64,000 nt of DNA from an uncultured Candidatus Melainabacteria bacterium. GTDB taxonomy: Bacteria; Cyanobacteriota; Vampirovibrionia; Gastranaerophilales; Gastranaerophilaceae. Below the pieces are notes generated by a model. That model was not told the origin of the DNA. It made no database searches and saw only the letters and a program-made list of their open reading frames with translations. Of this stretch, positions 52,500 to 61,051 are shown piece by piece. The stretch lies in NCBI GenBank assembly GCA_934692625.1, contig CAKUUC010000001.1, positions 1 to 64,000 on the forward strand. Direction: 5' to 3'. The position numbers and the translations under genes are program-made. The stretch's first letter is position 1. The number at the start of each line of letters is the position of its first letter.

Positions 52500-53308
52500 T
52501 TAAGTTTTTCAAAAGCTTCTTTGACTATTTCAGAAATGTTGAAATCTTCTTCGACTTCTTTTGTTGTTAACCATACGAGATATTCAATGTTTCCTGCAGG
52601 TCCTTTGATTGACGAGAAGGTAAGCCCTTGTATAAAATACCCTAAGTCTTTTGCAAAATTTATCACGTTTGTAATTACTTCGTTATGAGTTTTGGGGTCA
52701 CGAACTACTCCGCCTTTTTCGATTTTTTCTTTGCCAGCCTCAAATTGTGGTTTTATTAGACATATCATTTCGTGAAATTCAGGATTTAGTAGTGTTTTTA
52801 AGTTCGCCAAAACTTTTGTAAGAGAAATAAATGACAAATCACTCACTAATAGGTCGGCAACTTCTTCTCCTTCTGAATAAATATCTTGATATGTGCAAAT
52901 TTTTAGGTTTGTTTTTTCTATTGTTTTAACTCTTTTGTCCGAGCGAATTTTCCAATCAAGTTGCCCGTATCCGACATCTGCCGCATAGACAAATTTCGCT
53001 CCGTTTTGTAACAAACAGTCTGTAAATCCACCAGTTGAGGCTCCTGCATCAAAACAAATTCTATCCTGAACTGTTACATTAAAGGTATCTAATGCTTTTT
53101 TGAGTTTGAAACCGCCACGAGATACGAAAGGCATTGATTTAACTTCGATTTCATATTCTTTGTTAATATTTATTTGAAAACCAGCTTTTGTGATGTATTC
53201 GTCATTTATCTTTACGTTACCGGCTAAAATTGCGGCACTTGCTTTACTTTTTGTGTCGAAATAGCCTAAATCTGTTAAATATTTATCAAGTCTTTCCTTA
53301 TTTTGCAT
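52496..53308 (-). CDS. tlyA: TlyA-family S4-domain rRNA methyltransferase
   Basis: The 270-residue protein has an N-terminal S4 RNA-binding domain (E-R-L-D-K-Y-L near residue 5, G-N-V-K-I-N). The FtsJ-like methyltransferase domain follows, with D-A-G-A-S-T-G-G-F-T-D-C-L-L and the catalytic-lysine block C-L-I-K-P-Q-F-E. TlyA 2'-O-methylates rRNA cytidines. The ATG at 53308 is chosen for family length; a longer frame from 53386 lies inside tatD. The start overlaps the end of tatD by 11 bp. Confidence 0.93.
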   Translation of the reverse strand: MQNKERLDKYLTDLGYFDTKSKASAAILAGNVKINDEYITKAGFQININKEYEIEVKSMPFVSRGGFKLKKALDTFNVTVQDRICFDAGASTGGFTDCLLQNGAKFVYAADVGYGQLDWKIRSDKRVKTIEKTNLKICTYQDIYSEGEEVADLLVSDLSFISLTKVLANLKTLLNPEFHEMICLIKPQFEAGKEKIEKGGVVRDPKTHNEVITNVINFAKDLGYFIQGLTFSSIKGPAGNIEYLVWLTTKEVEEDFNISEIVKEAFEKLN

Positions 53309-54077
53309 TGAAGTGAAAAATCCTTTCAGCATTTTTTGTTGTTTCTTGTGCGATAATATTTGCGGTTGTGTTTCTAAGTTTTGCAATTTCTTCTGCCACG
53401 TATTTTACGTATACTGGCTGATTTTCTTTTCCTCTGTACGGAACCGGTGCTAAATACGGGTCATCGGTTTCTAGTAGCAAATATTCTATCGGAATTTGTG
53501 CGGCAACTTCTTTTGCTTTTATTGCATTTTTGAATGTTACGACTCCGCCAAGTGCGATATAAATTCCTTCTTTTATGCATTCTTTTGCAAATTCAATGCT
53601 TCCTGAAAAACAATGTAGGATTGCGGTTGAATTTTTGTTGTATTTTTTTAGAATTTCCAAAGTATCTTGATGTGCTTCTCTAGAATGGATATTTAGCGGT
53701 AAGTTCATTTGGTTTGCAAATTCAATTTGTTTGATGAAAATTTCTTTTTGTAATTCTTTAAACGACTTGTCCCAATAGTAATCCAAGCCAATTTCACCAA
53801 TTCCAATAATTTTTGGATTATTTTTTATAAGAGTTTCCATATCTGATAGTGTTTGATCTGTGAAAGTTTTTGCTTCCTCAGGGAAAACTCCGACATATCC
53901 GTAAACATCAGGATATTTTTTAATGAATTCATCAACTTCAAATATGTCTTTTGAGTTGCAAGACGGCACAATTGTTATTATGCGTTCTGCTTGTGCATTT
54001 TGCAAGGCAACATCTGGTGTTGTGTCTTTTAACAGATTAGCGTGAGAATGCGTGTTTATAATGTATGGGTTTTTCAT
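53298..54077 (-). CDS. tatD: TatD-family metal-dependent DNase
   Basis: The 259-residue TIM-barrel hydrolase opens N-T-H-S-H-A-N. The usual family start is D-T-H-x-H, so the first metal-ligand Asp is replaced by Asn. G-I-G-E-I-G-L-D-Y-Y, P-L-N-I-H-S-R, A-I-L-H-C-F-S-G and L-E-T-D-D-P-Y follow. It is probably a 3'-5' exonuclease or D-Tyr-tRNA-type hydrolase as in other members. It is first gene of the pair with tlyA. Confidence 0.93.
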   Translation of the reverse strand: MKNPYIINTHSHANLLKDTTPDVALQNAQAERIITIVPSCNSKDIFEVDEFIKKYPDVYGYVGVFPEEAKTFTDQTLSDMETLIKNNPKIIGIGEIGLDYYWDKSFKELQKEIFIKQIEFANQMNLPLNIHSREAHQDTLEILKKYNKNSTAILHCFSGSIEFAKECIKEGIYIALGGVVTFKNAIKAKEVAAQIPIEYLLLETDDPYLAPVPYRGKENQPVYVKYVAEEIAKLRNTTANIIAQETTKNAERIFHFNAK

Positions 54078-54141
54078 AATTTTGATTATATCACATAAAA
54101 AACAGCCCCTACAAACGTAAGGACGGTTTTAAGTTTTTCTT

Positions 54142-56094
54142 TTAACTAGCCAATATATCGGCGGTTGAAGTTGTATTAAGCGGTACAAAAATTGTAACAC
54201 CAGGTTTGATTTGTTTCATTACAAATTGTTCGTTTTCTATTTGTATTACTATTTTTCTTTTACCGTCAATTATTTTTGTTTTTATCTTTGTGTCATTTAC
54301 TAATTCGTTGAGTTTTTTCGACATTTGTTCAACTTTTTGAGCAAGTTCTTTATTGTCCGGATTTTTTTGAGATTCCATATATAATTTGTAATATTCTTTG
54401 CCCAAAGTTTTGTATTCAATTGTTTTTTTTGATTTGTTAATTTGTTTAAGTAGATAGGCTTCTTGTTCTTTGTCAAAATTTGGAGTCTTTCTTAGAGTTT
54501 CAAGTTCTTTTTCCAAATGTTTGATTTCAAAGGTGTTGCCTTTTTGTTGCGCTAAAACTTCTTCTGCGCCGAATTGATATTGGTCAAAATCTCCATCAAG
54601 ACCTATTTTAGCCCCTAGTGTTTGATTTGTTGCGTTGCCATCATTACATGCAAGATGGTCTTTAAACGAAGTTATTGCTTCATCTTGACTAATTTTACCA
54701 AGTTTTGCAAGTTGTTCTTTTGGAAGATTAAGTGCTTGTTCTGTTCCGACTTTATATCTTAATTGATGTCCGTTAGCGTATTCGGCAAGCATTTTGATAG
54801 CACCATCACGGCAATCATATTGGTTAATGAATTCCGGATACTTGTCTACTAAAGGTTCAACCAGTTTGTACATTTCCTTTTTATCAATTCCATTTGAACC
54901 GATTTTGAAGATGTGATTTTTAGCAAGTTCTGCAAAATCTGCACGCATTTCAGGACTCATTTTAGGCGGTTTCATTGTTTCAAATCCAAAGATAGAACAA
55001 TCTCGAATAACTGTGTTATTGTCACCGGTTACAATTTTATCTAGCAAATATTCTTTTGTAAGTTGTTCTCTTTTGGTGTACGTTAGAGTATCTCTAATCA
55101 ATGCTTCTCTTGCGTGAGTTGCTTCATGCTTGATTACGTTAGGCAGGTCAAATGAACCTTCTCTGTATGCGTTTTCGTTAATTTCTATCTTGTGGAATGC
55201 TTGTTGGTAACCGCCACCATGTTCAATACCCTCTTTTGTAATTTCAATTTTTGGACGAAGATTTTCCGGAATCTTGTATTCATCAAAGGCTTCTTTTGCC
55301 AAATTATGTACTTCCTGACTGATTTCTTCGCTTGTCATATTAGCACGTCTTATACCTTCAGGAGTTTTTGAAAATTCTTTTTGGGTTACAATTTTTTCTT
55401 TGATTTGTTCTTTTTGTCTTAAAACTACTCCTTTTAGTTCTTTAGCACGTTGTGTGATATTTTCTTTTTTGAATTGGAAAAGAAGAGCCTTGCGACCTTC
55501 TTTTGTCGTAAATAATGACAAAATTTCCTTCATTGCTTCTTTATTTGTCATTACTTTTCCTGATGCTTGCAATCGTTGAGGTTGTGTTAACTTATTGGTT
55601 TTTAGAGTTTCCATAAGTTTGGCTTCCTTAACAACTTTTGCACTGCTTCTTAAACCTATGGCGGTTAAGTAAGTGTTAATCGTGCCTTCTCCCAAGCCTT
55701 TAAAACCTTTTTCTGCTTGGTCATAATCACCGTTTTGGTAGTCTTTTACTATGTTGTAACCGCTTTTGCCTATTTGATAAATTCCCATAGCACCAAAGCC
55801 GACCGCTAAAATCGGTCCGAGTACCGGAACTAGTGTACACGCAACAGCTGTTCCACCCAGCATTCCAATGGCTGCGATTGGGTGTTTTATAAGTACCGTA
55901 ACAGGACTCCATAAACCTTTTGCAAAGTTTGTAATTGCTTCATCGGCATCAAATTTTCCGTTGTTTGATTTGTCCTCTTTTACTTCTTTCTTGCGAGAAG
56001 TGAAATTAGTTTGAGAAATTGCCTGATTTTTTAATTTGTTTTGAGTTTTGTAATTTTGAGAGGTTAAATAACTTCCATTAATACTTAAATCCAT
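54142..56094 (-). CDS. Putative zinc metallopeptidase (HExxH) with hydrophobic hairpin and lineage-type N-terminus
   Basis: The 650-residue protein has a polar N-terminus with T-N-F-T-S-R-K near residue 29, not a signal peptide. Residues 60-108 form a hydrophobic pair (A-A-I-G-M-L-G-G-T-A-V-A-C-T-L-V-P-V-L-G-P-I-L-A-V-G-F-G). The helix N-V-I-K-H-E-A-T-H-A-R-E-A at 319-331 is a perfect HExxH zincin motif, and F-G-A-E-E-V-L-A (508-515) could give the third ligand. Long coiled-coil-like helices occupy 520-600. The C-terminus is beta-rich. Monocistronic; activity not proven. Confidence 0.6.
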   Translation of the reverse strand: MDLSINGSYLTSQNYKTQNKLKNQAISQTNFTSRKKEVKEDKSNNGKFDADEAITNFAKGLWSPVTVLIKHPIAAIGMLGGTAVACTLVPVLGPILAVGFGAMGIYQIGKSGYNIVKDYQNGDYDQAEKGFKGLGEGTINTYLTAIGLRSSAKVVKEAKLMETLKTNKLTQPQRLQASGKVMTNKEAMKEILSLFTTKEGRKALLFQFKKENITQRAKELKGVVLRQKEQIKEKIVTQKEFSKTPEGIRRANMTSEEISQEVHNLAKEAFDEYKIPENLRPKIEITKEGIEHGGGYQQAFHKIEINENAYREGSFDLPNVIKHEATHAREALIRDTLTYTKREQLTKEYLLDKIVTGDNNTVIRDCSIFGFETMKPPKMSPEMRADFAELAKNHIFKIGSNGIDKKEMYKLVEPLVDKYPEFINQYDCRDGAIKMLAEYANGHQLRYKVGTEQALNLPKEQLAKLGKISQDEAITSFKDHLACNDGNATNQTLGAKIGLDGDFDQYQFGAEEVLAQQKGNTFEIKHLEKELETLRKTPNFDKEQEAYLLKQINKSKKTIEYKTLGKEYYKLYMESQKNPDNKELAQKVEQMSKKLNELVNDTKIKTKIIDGKRKIVIQIENEQFVMKQIKPGVTIFVPLNTTSTADILAS

Positions 56095-56208
56095 GTATTT
56101 TTTACCTTTTCCTTTTTACCTATATTTATATAAAGGTAGAATTGTCAGATTTTTTGCTAGTCAAACGGCGGAAAGTGTTCAAATTATAGGTTATATTTGA
56201 AAATTTTT

Positions 56209-56268
56209 GTCTTTATATTTCTTAATATAAAGACAAACTCTTAAATAACCGAGTATTTAAGAGTTTGT
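56209..56268 (-). terminator. Tandem hairpins terminating glnA
   Basis: Two perfect hairpins share two bases: ACAAACTCTTAAATA/TATTTAAGAGTTTGT (56233-56247/56254-56268, 15 bp) and GTCTTTATAT/ATATAAAGAC (56209-56218/56225-56234, 10 bp). The second is a backup or alternative end. Confidence 0.75.
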
Positions 56269-56277
56269 AAGTGGTGT

Positions 56278-57642
56278 TTAGTATCTTTCTAAATATCTGT
56301 CGAGTTCCCATTTAGAAACGTAAGTTCTGAATGAATCCCACTCTTTTTTCTTCGCCGTTTTGAATTCGTTAAAGATGTGTTCACCAAGTGCCGCTTTGGC
56401 AACAAGCGATTTATCCATTTGTTCCAACGCTTCTGCTAAACTTCCCGGAAGTGAGTCTATTCTTTGTTTTTTACGTTCTTTAGAAGTTAATTTGTAGATA
56501 TTGCTTTCAACAGGAGCCGGTGGGTCAATTTTGTTTCTGATACCGTCTAAGCACGCTTCCAAAATTGCTGCAAATGCTAAATATGGGTTACAAGCCGGAT
56601 CAGGTGATCTTAATTCAACCCTTGTTGAAATTCCACGTTTTGCCGGAACTCTCAATAGTGCGCTTCTGTTTGCTAATGACCAAGCCAAATAAACAGGTGC
56701 TTCATACCCCGGAACAAGTCTTTTGTAACTGTTTACAACAGGGTTTGTAACTGCAGTAATGCTTTTTACGTGTTTTAGTAAACCGCCGATTGAGTATTTT
56801 GCTGTTTCTGATAATTGATATTCTGCTTTTTCATCATAAAATGCGTTTTTATCGCCTTCAAATAGTGAAATGTTGCAGTGCATACCTGAACCGTTAATAC
56901 CGAAAATCGGTTTTGGCATAAATGTTGCGTGTAAATTGTGTTTTTGAGCAATAGCTTTAACTGCAATTCTAAATGTTGTAACGTTATCTGCTGCTGTCAA
57001 AATGTCAGCATATCTAAAGTCGATTTCGTGTTGACCATCTGCAACTTCGTGGTGTGAAGCTTCAATGTCAAAACCCATTTCTTGCAACGTTAAAACGATA
57101 TCTGAACGTACATCTTCGCCCAAATCTTCCGGTCCAACGTCATAATAACCTGCTCTATCTTGTGTTGCTGTTGTAACATTTCCGTCTTTATCTTTTGCAA
57201 ATAAGAAAAATTCAGCTTCCGGTCCGATATTCATTGAAAATCCGAGCTTTTCCGCTTCTTGCATAACTCGTTTTAAGTTGCATCTCGGACAGCCTTCAAA
57301 TGGTGTTCCGTCTGCATTGTAGATATCACAAATTAATCTTGCTGAATTTACGCCATTGTTTCCTCTCCAAGGTAAAATTTGAAAGCTATTGATGTCAGGG
57401 TGGAAAAACATATCTGAAGTTTCAATACTTCTAAAACCCTTGATAGATGAACCATCAAGCATAATTTCATTATTCAATGCTTTGTCTATTTGTTCTGATG
57501 GTATGGACATATTCTTAACTTGACCGTTGATGTCAACAAATTGCAATTTTATGAATTTTACATTTTGTTCTTTGATAATCTTTTTTATTTCGGTTTTTGT
57601 GTAAACTTTTCCGTCAAGTCTTACGTGTTTGAATTCTGTCAT
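56278..57642 (-). CDS. glnA: Glutamine synthetase, type I (alpha subtype)
   Basis: The dodecameric enzyme makes glutamine from glutamate, ammonia and ATP. The 454 residues show D-G-S-S-I-K-G-F near 68, G-P-E-A-E-F-F-L, N-G-S-G-M-H-C-N, and K-R-L-V-P-G-Y-E-A-P. It is the short alpha form without the adenylylation-tyrosine insert of GSI-beta, so control is probably by feedback, small inhibitors or transcription. A consensus promoter and a TGTAAAG direct repeat lie upstream. Monocistronic. Confidence 0.97.
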   Translation of the reverse strand: MTEFKHVRLDGKVYTKTEIKKIIKEQNVKFIKLQFVDINGQVKNMSIPSEQIDKALNNEIMLDGSSIKGFRSIETSDMFFHPDINSFQILPWRGNNGVNSARLICDIYNADGTPFEGCPRCNLKRVMQEAEKLGFSMNIGPEAEFFLFAKDKDGNVTTATQDRAGYYDVGPEDLGEDVRSDIVLTLQEMGFDIEASHHEVADGQHEIDFRYADILTAADNVTTFRIAVKAIAQKHNLHATFMPKPIFGINGSGMHCNISLFEGDKNAFYDEKAEYQLSETAKYSIGGLLKHVKSITAVTNPVVNSYKRLVPGYEAPVYLAWSLANRSALLRVPAKRGISTRVELRSPDPACNPYLAFAAILEACLDGIRNKIDPPAPVESNIYKLTSKERKKQRIDSLPGSLAEALEQMDKSLVAKAALGEHIFNEFKTAKKKEWDSFRTYVSKWELDRYLERY

Positions 57643-57695
57643 ACTAACCTCTTTCTTCTCTAGTGTCTTTTCTATCTCTTCCAGATTACTTTCTA

Positions 57696-57724
57696 ACTAT
57701 AAAAACTTTTTGCAAAAAGGTCAA
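57696..57724 (-). promoter_or_regulatory. glnA promoter
   Basis: On the minus strand TTGACC (57719-57724), exactly 17 bp, then TATAGT (57696-57701). Transcription would start near 57690, leaving a leader of about 48 nt. Confidence 0.75.
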
Positions 57725-57733
57725 GTTTTTTGG

Positions 57734-57751
57734 TGTAAAGATTATGTAAAG
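57734..57751 (-). promoter_or_regulatory. Direct repeat upstream of the glnA promoter
   Basis: Two exact TGTAAAG copies (57734-57740, 57745-57751; CTTTACA on the minus strand) lie 11 bp apart and 10 bp upstream of the -35. One helical turn spacing suggests a tandem activator site. It is near, but one base longer than, the RpaB HLR1 pattern and does not fit NtcA GTA-N8-TAC. Confidence 0.45.
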
Positions 57752-57778
57752 GTAGTTTGAGGACTTTTAAAACATAAC

Positions 57779-57838
57779 AAAAAATACCAAATATTTTTCT
57801 AATAATTTGATAATTAAAAAAGATATTTAGTATTTTTT
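57779..57838 (-). terminator. Probable terminator of the proS-panD unit
   Basis: The stem 57779-57794/57823-57838 is 16 bp with one mismatch and a 28-base AT-rich loop. It ends in a T6 run on the minus strand. The long loop lowers certainty. Confidence 0.55.
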
Positions 57839-57914
57839 ATAACTTTATATTTTGTTTTTTGATTTTAGTTCAATTTTTTTGAAAAATTTGAATGCTTTAC
57901 AAACTTAACAATGC

Positions 57915-58271
57915 CTATTTTGTTTCAAGAATTTTATTATTTTCATCAACAATAACGATTGTAGGTTTGTGATTTTGAAGTTCTTTTTCTTCAAATTGAC
58001 CGTAAGTTACAATAATAACTTTATCGCCTTTTTGAACTTTTCTTGCGGCAGCACCGTTTAGACAAATCTCGCCTGAACCTGCTTTTCCTTTGATAATGTA
58101 AGTTTGAAATCTTTCACCGTTATTGACGTCAAGAATTTCAACTTTTTGCCATTCTCTCATATTAGCGGCTTTTAAAAGTGCTTCATCTATTGTTATTGAG
58201 CCGACATAGTTAAGATTTGCATCTGTAACTGTTGCTCTATGTATTTTTGATTGTAAAAATTCTAATAACAT
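57915..58271 (-). CDS. panD: Aspartate 1-decarboxylase proenzyme
   Basis: The pyruvoyl enzyme makes beta-alanine for pantothenate. The 118 residues match the family. The self-cleavage site Gly24-Ser25 is in N-Y-V-G-S-I-T-I-D; upstream K-I-H-R-A-T-V-T holds the active Lys. N-G-A-A-A-R and G-D-K-V-I-I are also standard. It follows proS by 24 bp, away from panB-panC. Confidence 0.96.
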   Translation of the reverse strand: MLLEFLQSKIHRATVTDANLNYVGSITIDEALLKAANMREWQKVEILDVNNGERFQTYIIKGKAGSGEICLNGAAARKVQKGDKVIIVTYGQFEEKELQNHKPTIVIVDENNKILETK

Positions 58272-58295
58272 ATCTATTTACCTCTGTATTTCAAA

Positions 58296-60029
58296 TTAAA
58301 GAGCGTTTACTGCGTCTATAACTCTTTTTATTGCTTCTTCAGGTTTTACTACTTCTTTTTCACCAGTTTGACGAGTTACAAATTCTACATTCCCTTCATT
58401 GATTGTTTTTCCCACTGTAATTCTATATGGGAAACCAATCAAATCTGCATCTTTGAATTTTACTCCAGGGCGTTCTTCACGGTCATCAATAACCGCTTCT
58501 ACACCGTTTTGTAACAATTCGTCATAAATTTTCTGAGCAGTTTGCATTTGAAGTTCGTCTTTAACACTTACTGGTACAACTGTTACATGGTATGGTGCAA
58601 TTGCCAAAGGCCATTTTATACCATGTTCATCGTGGTGTGCTTCAACAGCTGCGGCAGCGGTTCTTGTAATACCGATACCGTAACAACCCATAATGTAAGG
58701 TTTTGTTTTTCCGTCAGAATCAAGATATACTGCATTCATCGGTTTTGAATATTTTGTACCAAGTTGGAAAATGTTACCAACTTCGATTCCTCGAGTAACT
58801 TTTAGCGGTTTTCCACATTCTGGACAAAATTCTCCTGCTTCAACCAATCTCAAATCTGCATATTTAATTTCTTCAATGCCTAAATCTTCAAGATTTGCGC
58901 CAACTTGGTGAACATCGGTTTTGTTAATCCCGACAACAAAGTTTTTCATTTCTTTAACAGTGTTATCAGCGATAATTGTAACATCATTAAAGCCTTTTGG
59001 ACCGATAAATCCAGGAATAGCATTAAATCCGTGTTGTTGCATAAGTTCTTCGATTTCAGCAGATGATGCAATTCTGATGTCCATTCCGCCAACAGCGTTC
59101 ATCAATTTTGTTTCTTCGACAGTTTTATCTGCTCTGATTAGTGCAATTACAGGTTTTTTATCAACAATATAAACCAAAGATTTTAAAATCAATGTTGAAG
59201 GAATTTTTAATAATTCTGACAATTCAACGATTGAATGTGCGTTTGGTGTGTCGATAACTTCATTTTTTGCAAAATATTCTTTACCATCAACAACTGCAGG
59301 CGGTAATTTTGACACTGCGTGGTTTGAGTTTGCTGAATAATCGCAATCATCGCAGTAGAATACATCATTTTCTCCGGCATCAGTGTCTGTAATTACCATA
59401 AATTCGTGAGAAACACTACCACCGATTGCTCCTGAATCTGATTGAACCATTTTTGTATCAAGTCCGCAACGTTTGAAAATATTTCTGTATGCTTGTGCCA
59501 TATTTTCATATTCTTTGTCAAGTTCTTCTTGAGAAGTTCCGAAACTGTATGCATCTTTCATAATGAATTCTCTACCTCTCAAAAGTCCGAAACGAGGACG
59601 AACTTCATCTCTGAATTTTGATTGAATTTGGTAAAGATTTGTCGGTAACTGTTTATAAGATTTTAGAATATCACGAGCAACCGAAGTTATAATTTCTTCG
59701 TGAGTTGGTCCAAGACACATTTCTCTGTTGTGTCTGTCACGTAGTCGCATAAGTTCTTTTCCGTATGCTTCCCAACGTCCTGATTCTATCCACAATTCTT
59801 TGGGTTGAACAAACGGCATCAAAAGTTCTTGAGCGCCGGCTTTATCCATTTCATCTCTTGTGATATTTTCAACTTTTTTCAAAACTTTCCACATCAATGG
59901 CAAAAATGTATAAACCCCAGATGTAAGTTTTTTTATATATCCTGCTCTTGCAAGCATTTTGTGAGAAACAACTTCCGCATCAGAAGGAAATTCTCTCAAT
60001 GTTTGCACAAATAATTTTGACATTTTCAT
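58296..60029 (-). CDS. proS: Prolyl-tRNA synthetase (bacterial type, with editing domain)
   Basis: The 577-residue class II enzyme has motif 1 (near M-D-K-A-G-A-Q-E-L-L-M-P), motif 2 F-R-D-E-V-R-P-R-F-G-L-L-R-G-R-E-F and motif 3 G-C-Y-G-I-G-I-T-R. The insertion at residues about 225-400 is the YbaK-like editing domain (V-K-E-M-K-N-F-V-V-G...) that clears Ala-tRNA-Pro. The C-terminal anticodon domain follows. AGGA lies 9 bases before the ATG. It is cotranscribed with panD. Confidence 0.97.
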   Translation of the reverse strand: MKMSKLFVQTLREFPSDAEVVSHKMLARAGYIKKLTSGVYTFLPLMWKVLKKVENITRDEMDKAGAQELLMPFVQPKELWIESGRWEAYGKELMRLRDRHNREMCLGPTHEEIITSVARDILKSYKQLPTNLYQIQSKFRDEVRPRFGLLRGREFIMKDAYSFGTSQEELDKEYENMAQAYRNIFKRCGLDTKMVQSDSGAIGGSVSHEFMVITDTDAGENDVFYCDDCDYSANSNHAVSKLPPAVVDGKEYFAKNEVIDTPNAHSIVELSELLKIPSTLILKSLVYIVDKKPVIALIRADKTVEETKLMNAVGGMDIRIASSAEIEELMQQHGFNAIPGFIGPKGFNDVTIIADNTVKEMKNFVVGINKTDVHQVGANLEDLGIEEIKYADLRLVEAGEFCPECGKPLKVTRGIEVGNIFQLGTKYSKPMNAVYLDSDGKTKPYIMGCYGIGITRTAAAAVEAHHDEHGIKWPLAIAPYHVTVVPVSVKDELQMQTAQKIYDELLQNGVEAVIDDREERPGVKFKDADLIGFPYRITVGKTINEGNVEFVTRQTGEKEVVKPEEAIKRVIDAVNAL

Positions 60030-60118
60030 TTTTCATAATCCTCATATTTCTTATTTAATGTCTTTATGTTAGCACAAACAGTTTTAGAGTGTAAATTTGA
60101 TGTGAAGGTTGTTAAGTA

Positions 60119-61042
60119 TTATTTAAGTGAGTTCAGTTCTCGTTTTGCCTTTGTTAAAGGTACAGAAAGTGTTTTGAAATTTCTTATTGCTTGTTCTAAA
60201 TATTCTTTGCCGTTTTCTTTATCTCCACTTTTTGAATATGCAAGATAAGTCAAATAGTCTAAATCACCATTTTCTTCGCATTGAGAAACCGCTGTAGCGC
60301 CAATATTAGTCGCATCATCAAAAGAATGTTCTTTTATTAGTATCTTTATTAATATTTTATATGCTTCAATATCGTAAGGATTTAGTTCAATCGTTTTTTG
60401 TAAGTTTTCGATTGCGCCATTGGTATTTCCCGTTTCATTATCAATAACGGCGAGGTTAAAATATGCCCAACTGTAATCAGGTGAAAGTGTTAACACTTTA
60501 TTAAATTTTTCTCTTGCTGAATCTAAATCCCCTAGTTCTTTGAAAATATTTCCGATATAAAAATGTGCATAAATATCGTCATCGTTTAAATCAATAGTTG
60601 TTTGGAAATTTTCCATTGCTTTAATATAGTCTTTGGTTTTGAAGTATATTAAGCCCAAATTGAAATAAGAGTTTGAATCTTCACTGTCTTCTTTCAGAAT
60701 TTTTTCAAAACAATTGATAGCTTTATCATATTCTTTTAATTCTATGTAAACAAGCCCTAAATTGTAAATGGAATCCATTGAGTCCGGTGAAATTTCAAGC
60801 GATTTTAAGTACGCTTCTTTAGCCTTCTCAAATTTTTTCAATTTTTCATAAACAATACCTAAATTGTAAAAAATCCCGTCATCATTGCTAAAATTTTTGG
60901 ACAAATATAGCAAGTGTCCGAGCGCTTCTTCATTAAATCCTGAATCCATAAGAAGAACAGCCAATTTTCTTCTTGCTTGAAAATTTGAGCTGTCCTCTTT
61001 GATTATATTTTGTAATTCTTCTATTTTATCTATCTTTGACAT
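60119..61042 (-). CDS. Cytoplasmic TPR protein
   Basis: The 307-residue protein consists almost wholly of about seven TPR units (I-F-Y-N-L-G-I-V-Y, S-I-Y-N-L-G-L-V-Y, S-Y-F-N-L-G-L-I-Y, A-H-F-Y-I-G-N-I-F, A-Y-F-N-L-A-V-I-D). There is no signal peptide. It starts 9 bp after the exported protein at 61052 and precedes proS by 89 bp. It is the fourth TPR protein in the window. Partner unknown. Confidence 0.85.
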   Translation of the reverse strand: MSKIDKIEELQNIIKEDSSNFQARRKLAVLLMDSGFNEEALGHLLYLSKNFSNDDGIFYNLGIVYEKLKKFEKAKEAYLKSLEISPDSMDSIYNLGLVYIELKEYDKAINCFEKILKEDSEDSNSYFNLGLIYFKTKDYIKAMENFQTTIDLNDDDIYAHFYIGNIFKELGDLDSAREKFNKVLTLSPDYSWAYFNLAVIDNETGNTNGAIENLQKTIELNPYDIEAYKILIKILIKEHSFDDATNIGATAVSQCEENGDLDYLTYLAYSKSGDKENGKEYLEQAIRNFKTLSVPLTKAKRELNSLK

Positions 61043-61051
61043 CGTTTTTCA

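Noticed and set aside
57643..57695. Glutamine riboswitch in the glnA leader
   Set aside because: The leader is only about 48 nt from the predicted start and lacks the conserved glutamine-aptamer bases.
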